Shown here: positions 1-8,600 of the stretch, piece by piece | Layout of the letters: every line of letters begins with the position of its first letter | Numbering within the stretch: the stretch's first letter is position 1 | Source of the DNA: a virus | DNA: 22,318 bases | Direction: 5' to 3' (one strand) | Virus record (IMG/VR): IMGVR_UViG_3300047284_000068 | Coordinates: 1-22,318 of that record | Notes under the pieces: generated by a model | Databases searched by the model: none | What the model was told of the DNA's origin: nothing | The model's input: only the letters and a program-made list of their open reading frames with translations | Translations under genes and position numbers: made by a program

Positions 1-115
1 CACTACCCGCCGGCAAAGCCGACCGAGTAAGAGCACCAGCCGCCAGATCAGCAGCAGTCACCACCCCATCTTGTACCAGCGATACGCCAGTCGTTCCGTT
101 TAGTTCTAGTGCCAT
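1..115 (-). CDS. Putative tail fibre or tip-associated protein, N-terminal fragment (cut by window edge)
   Basis: An open frame starts with ATG directly after the TAA stop of the tail fibre gene (TAAATG, no spacer) and runs off the left edge with 38 codons read. The visible residues begin MALELNGTTGVSLVQDGVV and end ALPAGS. This kind of N-terminus (MAL-LNGTTG) is familiar from phage fibre or tip proteins encoded just after a tail fibre, but the visible part is too short to prove a family. No separate Shine-Dalgarno sequence is obvious, so translation is probably coupled to the upstream fibre gene. By position it may carry receptor-binding parts or a fibre accessory. Function is inferred from context only. 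Confidence 0.6.
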   Translation of the reverse strand, partial: MALELNGTTGVSLVQDGVVTAADLAAGALTRSALPAGS

Positions 116-2113
116 TTAGATCACCACCCATCTTGAGCCAGTTGGAACCGTCACCGTCACGCCACTGTTAATCGTGATAGGACCGGTGGACATTGCGTTT
201 TTGTTTGTCGTGATTGTGTAGTTGGTCGTGACTTCCTGGTCATTCTCAACAAATACTGCGTCACCACCCGCACCAGTCGCGCCGGATGTGACAGTGCCCC
301 ATGAGGCGTCTGTGCCGTCAGTGGTCAGATACTTGCCTGCGTTACCGGTCTGGCTTGGCAGGGCGTCAATGCCAGCAATCAGCGCGTCCGTCTCGGCCTT
401 TGTATAGTGGTCAGCCAAAACAAAGTTTCCGTAGGCCACCACATTCAGTTCGTCGTTTAGCGCAGCACCGGAGGCCAGCACAATGCTGTCACCGCTTGAT
501 GCCGTGAAGTCCGAACTATCCAGGCGGATACCGTTGAGGTAGACATCGATATATCCTGCGTCATACGCAAGGGTCGAGCCGTTGTCGTCCAAACCGGTAA
601 AGGTGGTCTGGCCGCTGGTGGCCGTAAATTCAAACCTGGCCGATGTACCGTTAACAGTGGAGCCAATTGCAATCCAACTTGCGCCGTCGTAGACCTTCAT
701 CTGGTCTTCGGTGGTGTTGAAGTACAGATCACCAACCTGAAGAGCAGACGAATCCGCACGGGTGCTGGGAGCGCTAGACGCGGGTCCGATGTAGACATCC
801 GCAAAGTTCGTGATGTCGGCCACATTGGTAGCCGCCGTCGTGACATCCGCAGCAATCGCGGCCACAGCAGAGACATCAGCAATGTTGGTTCCGACCGTGT
901 TGACCGAAGCGATGTTGGTGGCAACAGTATCAATCTCTGATACCGCCTCGTTCAGGTCATTGGCCGCAGTGATAACGGCAGCAATGTCAGCAGCCACAGA
1001 AGAGATGTTGGCGGCGTTTGTAGCCACCGTAGTGACATCAGCAGCAATGCCTGCCACCGTCGTCACGTCGGAGTCAATACCGGCCACCGTAGTTACGTCT
1101 GAATCTACCGCAGCGACAGCCGTAACATCGGCAGAGATTCCAGCAACGGTCGGGACGCTAGCAGCAATGCCTGCCACGGTCGTGACGTTGGCGGAGATCC
1201 CGGCAACAGTGGTCACATTGGCCGAGATGCCAGCAACAGTTGTGACATTGCCTGAGATACCGGCAACAGTGTTTACGCTTGCGATGTTGGTGGAAACAGT
1301 ACCGATGTCAGTACCGTCCGCAGCGACCGTGGTCACGTCAGAATCAATAGCGGCTACAGCTGATACATCAGCAGCGATCCCGGCCACGGTGGTGACATCA
1401 GCTGCAATGTCGGCAACATTGCCGAGGTCGGTCTGGTCGATGCCTGCTACTGCGGTGACATCTGCCGAGATACCGGCAACCGTGGTGACATTGCCTGCAA
1501 TGCCCGCGACCGTTGTGACATCTGAATCAATGCCCGCGACGGTGGTGACGTTTGTATCAATTGCCGCAACAGCAGACACGTCATCAGCAATAGCAGCCAC
1601 AGCAGCGAGGTCCGCATCGTAGTTTTCCGTCGTGACGCCAATGTTTCCGCTTGCATCAAACTTAATCAGCTTGTTAGCACGGGTAGCAGACGGTGGCAGC
1701 TCAGCGTCTAGTGCAGAGCTGTCAGTAACCGGAAACCGCACCACGCGGTCAATAGCGGTCTGCTGCTGCTGGGCGATCATGGTCAGGCGGTCTAGCGCCT
1801 CTTCGTGCGTCTCAGCAGGGAACGGGTCGTTGGCCTGGTAGTCAGTGTTCTGAGTCAGCGCAACATTTCGCACGATCACAATCGTCGTGCCGGATGCAGG
1901 AGCTGTGCCGAAAGTAACTGTGCCGCCAGATGGGTTGCCTTCGCCTGTGACGGTGTAGTCGGTGTCGAGTACCTTGATGGTTTCTGTACCATCAGACGCC
2001 CGAACAACCACCTTTAAATCAGCATCATCAAGAAAGTAAAAGGTTACAGAGAACGCGGTTGTTGAGCCGTTTCCTGAGTACGATACTCGCGCTGTAGTGG
2101 ATGAAACAGTCAT
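116..2113 (-). CDS. Tail fibre protein with T7 gp17-type N-terminus and decapeptide-repeat shaft
   Basis: This 665-residue protein is a receptor-binding tail fibre. Residues 1-130 resemble the N-terminal virion-attachment domain of T7 gp17 (SYSGNGSTTAFSVTF, then a DY-V-G segment, and EEALDRLTMIAQQ at 104-117). Residues about 166-437 are a run of imperfect 10-residue repeats of the type DVTTVAGIAA, sometimes interrupted by longer variants. Residues 462-480 contain GDLYFNTTEDQMKVYDGASW, a short motif common in phage fibres. The C-terminal part (570-665) includes TKAETDALI, GKYLTTDGTDASWG and a terminal segment rich in ITI and VTV, as seen at the ends of many aquatic phage fibres. The start has a good ribosome binding site (AGAGG, about 7 bases upstream) in the 15-base gap after the preceding gene. 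Position after the gp16-like gene matches T7 gene 17. I see no C-terminal intramolecular chaperone. Confidence 0.9.
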   Translation of the reverse strand: MTVSSTTARVSYSGNGSTTAFSVTFYFLDDADLKVVVRASDGTETIKVLDTDYTVTGEGNPSGGTVTFGTAPASGTTIVIVRNVALTQNTDYQANDPFPAETHEEALDRLTMIAQQQQTAIDRVVRFPVTDSSALDAELPPSATRANKLIKFDASGNIGVTTENYDADLAAVAAIADDVSAVAAIDTNVTTVAGIDSDVTTVAGIAGNVTTVAGISADVTAVAGIDQTDLGNVADIAADVTTVAGIAADVSAVAAIDSDVTTVAADGTDIGTVSTNIASVNTVAGISGNVTTVAGISANVTTVAGISANVTTVAGIAASVPTVAGISADVTAVAAVDSDVTTVAGIDSDVTTVAGIAADVTTVATNAANISSVAADIAAVITAANDLNEAVSEIDTVATNIASVNTVGTNIADVSAVAAIAADVTTAATNVADITNFADVYIGPASSAPSTRADSSALQVGDLYFNTTEDQMKVYDGASWIAIGSTVNGTSARFEFTATSGQTTFTGLDDNGSTLAYDAGYIDVYLNGIRLDSSDFTASSGDSIVLASGAALNDELNVVAYGNFVLADHYTKAETDALIAGIDALPSQTGNAGKYLTTDGTDASWGTVTSGATGAGGDAVFVENDQEVTTNYTITTNKNAMSTGPITINSGVTVTVPTGSRWVVI
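803..1618 (-). repeat. Tandem 30-base coding repeats in the tail fibre shaft
   Basis: About two dozen imperfect 30-base units encode decapeptides such as NVTTVAGISA, DVTTVAGIAA and DVTAVAAIDS. The phase slips by one residue around TDLGNVADIAA, and longer variants (for example near residues 261-283 and 364-415) interrupt the array. Valine, valine and isoleucine or leucine recur at positions 2, 5 and 8 of each unit. The regular composition keeps the opposite strand open for 270 codons, which is a by-product and not a gene. Confidence 0.9.
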
Positions 2114-2128
2114 GTCATTACCTCTTCG

Positions 2129-5100
2129 TTATGGTGTCTTGCTTTCTGGGCTTGGTGTACCTGTCAAAGCTCCACGCACAACGTCAACCGGGTTCACTGG
2201 AGTGACTCTATTTTCCGCGACATCGACGCCATATGCAATGGGTTTTGCGACAGTTCTGATTGGTAAACCTGTAACGATTGTTAGCAGTGTCGCAACGTCC
2301 TTCACCGCTTTTGCTGCGCTTCCTTCTTCAACGATAGCTTTGTAAACAGATGCAGGAGCGCCAGCTGCAGATTCCAACAAGCTCACGACAGGAGCTGCAG
2401 CCACTCGATCATCTGTTGGGTTGCCATTGAATCTGTTGATACCTGCGTTGGCCAGCTGACCAACAAACGGGACGGTGGCTAGTGTGAACTTCAGCGTGCC
2501 CATGCCAAACACCTGGGCAAACCAGTCGTCCAAATAACCGTCGTGATCTTCGTCGTCTGGACCGCCACGGAATGCAACAGCAATTGCCTCGCCAATCCAG
2601 GCCGGTAGTAACAGTCCCATCATGACGATGTAGAACATCTTCCCAGCTCCGCGCTTGACGCCAACCTCCTTGGCAATCTTGTTCATCTCGGTCGCATTGG
2701 TGTTGGCCAGCATGTTGAAGTAGCCAATAAACTGCGTGAAGATCCGCGCATATGCAGGGCCGCTCTCGATCCGCGACACGTCTTCTGGCAGCGTCGTGCC
2801 TTGTGTCTGACGAATAGTGCCGTCTGCAAACGATATGGCCTGGGCCTCGTTCATGCCGTCTTCAATTGCCTGGTTGTAAGCAGCCGTCCAAATGATCGGC
2901 TCCATGGTATTGGCCATGGCCGTCTGCAAAAAGTACGAGTGCTTCATCGTCCAATTCTGAGCCTTGGCGTAAACAGACTCATTTAGCAGGATCTCGTTGA
3001 TTGTGCCGTTAATGGCCGCAATCTCGTTATCCATGCGGTCGCTCATAAACGATGAGAGCTGAGCCACGTCTCTAGCCATCTTGCGTGGAGACTTGGCAAA
3101 CTGAGCTAGCGCCTGGCGCATGTGGCCATTGCGTACCTTAACCAGTGCCAAGGTAAAGCCAGTGATCTGCTGCATTGTGTTGCTGATGTTGCCAAACATG
3201 GTGGCCATGCCAGCCCTGCTACGAGCTACTGACAGAACCTTGGACACGCCACCGTCGCCAACAATCGGCGTCTCTACTTGCTGGCGAGCCGAGCGGTTGA
3301 GCCATGGGATCAGCATGGACTCGATGATCGTATTGTCAATCTTGTTGAGAGTGGTGGCCACATTGCGACGACGCAGCAATCTGTTTACATCACGCACGGC
3401 TGGTTCCATGTGCGTAAACAGCATGACCTTGTCAATGTGCTGACTCAGGCTGCGCAGGTCCAGCACCAGCGGACGGTTGTACTCGGTCCGGCCTTTGGTA
3501 AACCCTTTGGCTGTCGTCGGGAACGAGAACGACATATTCTCGTTTTCAGCTTCAGCTAGCGCCCTGATGCTGGCATCTGTTACCAGGCGAGAGTCGGCCT
3601 GGGCTGGTACATATCCACCCTTGTAAACGCCAAACGGTGTGATAACCGGAGCTGCGGTGATCTCGTCGAAGTAGCGGCCAAACACAATGCGGTGCGTCTT
3701 TTGGGCGCCGGCCTTCATCTGGTCCATCATGTCCCAGACCGACTGCATAAAGTCATAATGCTCTTTGCGCAGCGTGCCTTCCCGATGCATGCGGTCAACA
3801 AACTGGTCCCACTTGGTAGTGTCCAGGGTGCCGTCATCATTTAACGTTGCCCAGTTGCGGCCAAGCAGCAGCTTGCGCTTGTTGCTTTCGTTGCCAGTGT
3901 GCAGCATGGCATGCAGCAGCTCGCCCATGCCGACGCCGTTGTGGCCACGGCCAAACTCGTAATCCAGCTCTGGAGCCGCAATGATCTTGGCTTCCATAAA
4001 CGGGACCATGGACTTGACCAAATCGCGATACTGTTTGTAGTAGACCGTGCGCTCTTTGCGGTAACGGTCAGCAGCTTGCTTGATCGGCTGGAAAACAAAC
4101 CGCGAGAACGGTCCGTTGAGCTTGCCGTCCATGCTTTCGGCCCACTGCTCTACACGGCGCAGAAGGGCGCGCACGGTGCGCAGCTTGGTAGCGGCTATCT
4201 CTGACTTTGTAAGGGCACCACGGGCGCCTGGCACGTCTTGCGGGACACCGTTGGCCTCCATCTGGCCAACAAGCATTTGCTCCAACGACTCCATCTCAAA
4301 CAGTTGACCCTCAACCTCCATCTGCCGGCTGCGTTTTGACAGGTTCCACAGCGACTCGACTTCGTCTTTGAGCGCACGCAGCTCCTGAACCGTCAGCTCT
4401 TTGACATCTTTGGCGTCGGCCATGGCGCCGGTGATCGAGGCTTCCATGGTGTCGTACAGATCCGGGTCGGTATTCTTCAGAACTTGCAAGTACTCGACAG
4501 CGCCCTTGGCTTGACGGCCACCGACGCCGTAAGCGGCCAGGATGGCGCGAGCTGCGGCCACAATGTCAGGGTTCCGACCGCGAGACACCAGGCTTTCATT
4601 GTTGCCCTTGGTAATCTTGTCGAACAGGTTCATGATCTTCTGAACCTCGACCTGGGCATCTTGCAAAGCTTTAACAGTCTGCATGTTTAGCAGCTGATCA
4701 CGCTTGGCCTGGATGGCGTCCTCTGTGTTGCCTTTCTTGGTGGCAGCGGTCCAAGCTTTGCTAGCCCTGACTTCTGCCTGGCGATACTTAAACAAGGATT
4801 TGCGCAAATCTTTTGTCAGCGTCCGTGAGCTGAGACTGTCAGCAAAAGCTTTTGCAGCTGCGACCAAAACATTGACGGTTATCGGACGGCCACGGACATC
4901 TGTGCGGTTAGTAGGCTGGCGAGCGGCCATAGCGTCTTCCTGTGCCTTTAACTCAGCGGCCATAGCCTTGGCCCTGGCGTCGTTATGCACAGCCTCGTCA
5001 GCAGCCTGCTCGATTTGCTCCTGGTTGTACATGTCACCGAAGCGCTCCAGCATCCGCTGGTTGGTCATGGCGTCGACCTTGGCCTTGATGTTATCGGCCA

Positions 5101-5653
5101 GGGTCAGCTCGAGAATTAGCTGGGCGCCATCACGGAAACCGAACATGTCCGCAACAATGTCTGGGTGCAGACCGTCTTTTGTGGTGTAGCGGGAAATCTT
5201 CTTCAGGTCTGGCCGGTTAAGCATGGTCTCTGGGAACAGAGCCTCAACCGTAGCTTTGTCAAGCTTGAACCCTTCGGTAGCTTTAATCTCTTCGCCGGTC
5301 TCGCTGACCATTTCGCCAGTGCTAATCCAACGCAGTGCGCGGTAGATTGGCATGGCCTCGACTTCACCCTGAACCTCAGACCGCACAGCCTTGCGCTGCT
5401 CTCTGGACTCAGACTGCAGCTTCTTGATATAGCGGCTGCGAGCATTGTCTGCCCACTTCAGGTTGGCCAGGCTGCGGGCCGTGAGCTTTTCGATAGCTTC
5501 AGCTGTGGCCTGCTCATCAGGCGTCATGCCGGCGCGCTCTTCTGCGTCAGCAATGGCCTCGTCTGTAGCGATCATGCGGTCGAACACGCCACGGATCTCG
5601 TCGCTCCGCCCGTAAACATTTGCTGAACCACCTTGTAAACACGGGTCAGCCAT
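2129..5653 (-). CDS. C-terminal portion of giant internal virion (gp16-position) protein, separated by a frame change
   Basis: This 1174-codon frame follows the 1861-codon gene with an 82-base overlap. Its first 16 codons (MADPCLQGGSANVYGR) look unlike the rest, and no Shine-Dalgarno sequence precedes the ATG. From residue 18 it reads DEIRGVFDRMIATDEAIADAEE, which is the normal continuation of the WLTRVYK segment that ends the upstream frame. I therefore think it is the C-terminal part of one polypeptide of about 3009 residues. The first 500 residues are charged and helical. A hydrophobic segment begins at M1006 (MFYIVMMGLLLPAWIGEAIAV) and more apolar helices follow to the C-terminus, as in large polyvalent or ejection proteins of podoviruses. 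If translated alone, M27 at 5575 is a possible start, because its ATG overlaps the upstream TGA. The T7 gene 16 position suggests ejection into the cell with the DNA. Confidence 0.8.
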   Translation of the reverse strand: MADPCLQGGSANVYGRSDEIRGVFDRMIATDEAIADAEERAGMTPDEQATAEAIEKLTARSLANLKWADNARSRYIKKLQSESREQRKAVRSEVQGEVEAMPIYRALRWISTGEMVSETGEEIKATEGFKLDKATVEALFPETMLNRPDLKKISRYTTKDGLHPDIVADMFGFRDGAQLILELTLADNIKAKVDAMTNQRMLERFGDMYNQEQIEQAADEAVHNDARAKAMAAELKAQEDAMAARQPTNRTDVRGRPITVNVLVAAAKAFADSLSSRTLTKDLRKSLFKYRQAEVRASKAWTAATKKGNTEDAIQAKRDQLLNMQTVKALQDAQVEVQKIMNLFDKITKGNNESLVSRGRNPDIVAAARAILAAYGVGGRQAKGAVEYLQVLKNTDPDLYDTMEASITGAMADAKDVKELTVQELRALKDEVESLWNLSKRSRQMEVEGQLFEMESLEQMLVGQMEANGVPQDVPGARGALTKSEIAATKLRTVRALLRRVEQWAESMDGKLNGPFSRFVFQPIKQAADRYRKERTVYYKQYRDLVKSMVPFMEAKIIAAPELDYEFGRGHNGVGMGELLHAMLHTGNESNKRKLLLGRNWATLNDDGTLDTTKWDQFVDRMHREGTLRKEHYDFMQSVWDMMDQMKAGAQKTHRIVFGRYFDEITAAPVITPFGVYKGGYVPAQADSRLVTDASIRALAEAENENMSFSFPTTAKGFTKGRTEYNRPLVLDLRSLSQHIDKVMLFTHMEPAVRDVNRLLRRRNVATTLNKIDNTIIESMLIPWLNRSARQQVETPIVGDGGVSKVLSVARSRAGMATMFGNISNTMQQITGFTLALVKVRNGHMRQALAQFAKSPRKMARDVAQLSSFMSDRMDNEIAAINGTINEILLNESVYAKAQNWTMKHSYFLQTAMANTMEPIIWTAAYNQAIEDGMNEAQAISFADGTIRQTQGTTLPEDVSRIESGPAYARIFTQFIGYFNMLANTNATEMNKIAKEVGVKRGAGKMFYIVMMGLLLPAWIGEAIAVAFRGGPDDEDHDGYLDDWFAQVFGMGTLKFTLATVPFVGQLANAGINRFNGNPTDDRVAAAPVVSLLESAAGAPASVYKAIVEEGSAAKAVKDVATLLTIVTGLPIRTVAKPIAYGVDVAENRVTPVNPVDVVRGALTGTPSPESKTP
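5572..5653 (-). other. Probable -1 frame change joining the two halves of the giant virion protein
   Basis: In the upstream frame the sequence reads WLTRVYKVVQQMFTGG and then GATR-type out-of-frame residues until TGA at 5574-5572. In the downstream frame the conserved text resumes at SDEIRGVFDRM. Moving back one base after the GGA codon at 5607-5605 gives GGA AGC GAC GAG, joining MFTGG to SDEIRGV with the spacing I remember from unsplit relatives (nine residues between VYK or VYR and SDE). No good X XXY YYZ slippery heptamer is visible in the overlap. The TGA also overlaps an ATG in the downstream frame (ATGA at 5575-5572). It could be a one-base sequencing or assembly loss, a real mutation, or an uncharacterised recoding or reinitiation site. 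Confidence 0.7.
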
Positions 5654-8600
5654 GCCCGGAACGTGCGGAACATTGGGATCAGCTCTTTGGTAGGAGCCTT
5701 GCCTTCAAACAGATACTGCTCGAACGACTCAGCCCAGCTCTCATGAACCTTGCGCAGGCCGTCAGGAATAGCGCCGGTCGACTTGTATTCAGCCGTCCAC
5801 GCATCCCATTGAGCCTGGTCTACGTTGGCCCACTTCAGAACCTTGGCCCAGTCGTCGCGCAGCTGCTGTGGTGCGTTAGCGTTTGTTGACAGGTCGGCCA
5901 TCATCTCTAAGAAGAAGTGGCCAGACTCATGCAGGAATGTCGACAAATCGTTGGACTCGTTCAGGCGGATGACCATGCGGTTGATGTCGAACGTACCGCG
6001 AGCCTGGTCTTGGCCGGCTTGAAACATTGGCAGGCCAGCCATGATGGTTTGGCGCATTTCAGGCGTGATGGTAAAACCAGGCTGAACAAGAGACATATTG
6101 CGAGCATTGTCAATAAGGGCGTCGCGCTCTGTTTGAGTCAGCCCTCTCCAGTAGTAAGTGCGTTGATTAGCTGGTATGCCAATCAATTTCAACGCATCAT
6201 CTCCACTTACAAACCCACTGTTTCTTGCTTCAATGTTTACAACCTCTAGCTTGCCACCGCCAATCTTTTTCAGCTGCTCATTGACGACTTGCGGAACTAG
6301 CTTGTCATAAAAGGCAATCATGCCTTCGCCGCCTACTTTTAAGTCAACACCCTCAATTGTCTGGATCTCTATGCCGGACAGGTTTTTGTATATACGCGCA
6401 TCAAGCAGACGTTGGGCAACTTCTTTACCAACATAGTCGGCCAGGTTTTCTTTGGTGACATCGCGCTGGTTAATAACCTGTATTCCATCTTTGCGCCCAT
6501 ACAAAGCCCGCTCGCCTGGCGCGTATACAAGCTGATCGACCTGCTTGCTCAAGTCATACCGGTCTGCAGATTGCTGCCCATTAACAAACGCAATTTTGTC
6601 AAATCCATTTTCTGCCGCATAACGCATCATTCGTTTGACGGCCAACGAAACCCATGATTTTGTATCTTTTACAAATGGTGCAGTAGGAACCCGTCCGCGC
6701 TGGTACTCTGCATTTGAACGTCTTTCAAACTCCATTTCCGCAGCAATTGCTTGATCAAGCAAAGGTCTAATTTCTGCCTGCCTTGCTGGGTTTGTATTGT
6801 TGCTGTTAAATTCATTTCGTAGCTCTGTTGCTCTTTGTCTAGCGGCCACATATGCTGGGTCGTTATAGGACAGCATGTCAGCTGTTCTGAATCCATACTC
6901 ACGACCAGACTGCGCCCAGTCAGACTGAATCTCTTCTATAAACAGAACTCGATTGCCTTCTGTATCGGTGCGCTCGTTAAAACGAACGTGAGCCAGGATG
7001 TTCTTTTCATCCCAGTGCGCCGACTGAAATTTAGCCTGGCCAGGTAAAGTTAACAGCAGCTCTTTGTAATTTTGACCACCAGGCAGCTGAAATTCTGAGT
7101 ATCGTGCAATGCCGTCTGTATCTTCAGCATTTTGCGCGTTAATTAGCCTGACTCTGTATCGATCAAACTCTGCGTCGCGAGCGCTCTCTGATCTGGATCT
7201 GCCCTCAAGATTAAAGTCTACCTGCTCGCTGATCCACTCTTCAGCCTCTGCTTCAGTTGCAAACCTTTCGTCAATTCTGCCGCCGTCTTCGTAGACGACA
7301 AAGTATTCAGCCTGATCCGAGAGCATTGTTTCAGTGACCTGCACGCCATTGGCATTCAGGAAGTCGACGATGTCTTGCTTGGATACTTTGCCTTTGCCTG
7401 CGAGCTGCAGGTATTCCTCAACGCCAGTGAGCGCAATCTCTTCTGCCTTAACGCCAGGCAGCTTCTTGATGATCGAGATCCAGTCCTGCGCAGGCGCGGA
7501 CTCTTGCTTGGCTCCGGCGACCGCTCGGGTCAGCGCGGAGTAAAAGGTTGGTGCTACTCCACCGCCACGCTGGGCTTGCGCTTGCTGGAGAGTTTGAGCG
7601 CCCCCAGTAGTTGATCGTGGGATAGCTGCATCTCCTGCAACGATTCCCTGTTGCTGTAGGAGGCTAACTGCGTATCGAGCTGCAGTTTCGTAGTCTTCTG
7701 CTTCTTTGACTTCAGCGGCTTCTGTCGCATCTTCAATCTCCTGTTCAGTCTTCAGCTTCTCGTACAAGTCTTTTTCGTAGTACCACAGCACGGCCTGAAG
7801 GTCGGCATTGGTAATTTCAATGCCATCCGCAGCAAGCTTGCCCTGAACCTGTCCCATGATGGACCGAATCCACGACCGGTCTTTAGCTCCGCCGGGGGCA
7901 TCCATTGTACCGTTTAATGCCAGGTCAATGTTCTTGGCCAAGCGGTTTTCTTCGCTGCGGTCCAGGTATGAACGCTTCTTGCCGGTGCCGTCGTCTTTTG
8001 GTTTGGCATAGTCGCGATGGCGTGCCCGGACGTACTCCATGGTCATTGGCAGCGCAGCTCTGGCCGCTAGCACGTCTGCCTGCTGCTCATCCGGCAGCTT
8101 AGCGAATGCCTTCAGCTCGGCAACAATTGCCTTCTTGTCAACGCCGTAAGTATCGATTTTGCCTTTGAGCTGGTCTTGCAAGCTCGCAAGGTTTTTGCCA
8201 AATGAACCAGGTAGCGCCAGCATACGGCCACGCACCCGGTTGATCGTGCGCATGAACCAGCGGTCCATGGTGATGGTAGAGAAGTCGCCGTACAGGTTGT
8301 TGAAAAACGAGCCAATCTTCGGACCCAGGAACAAGGCGCCCATAAGCTCCGTAGACGCCTGCTCTCCGAAGTTTCCTGCCTTGGTAGCATCCAGCCCTGC
8401 GAACTTGACCACATCCCTGGCAGCGTGCTTCTGGACCATGAAGTCGCGCAGCTTTTCCCAGCCCATCTGATCCATGAGCTGGATCATCAGGGCGAACGAA
8501 TTCTCCATCTGGTTCTTGGTCTTGCCACCCTTCGGCACGCTGTCTGGGAACATCTTGTCTTTCTTCCAGACGTTGCGGTACAGCTCTTCGGCAATGACGA

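Noticed and set aside
810-1622. 270-codon open frame on the plus strand opposite the tail fibre
   Set aside because: It mirrors the 30-base repeats of the fibre gene; its own repeats are the reverse-strand reading of the same units, and it has no independent support as a gene.
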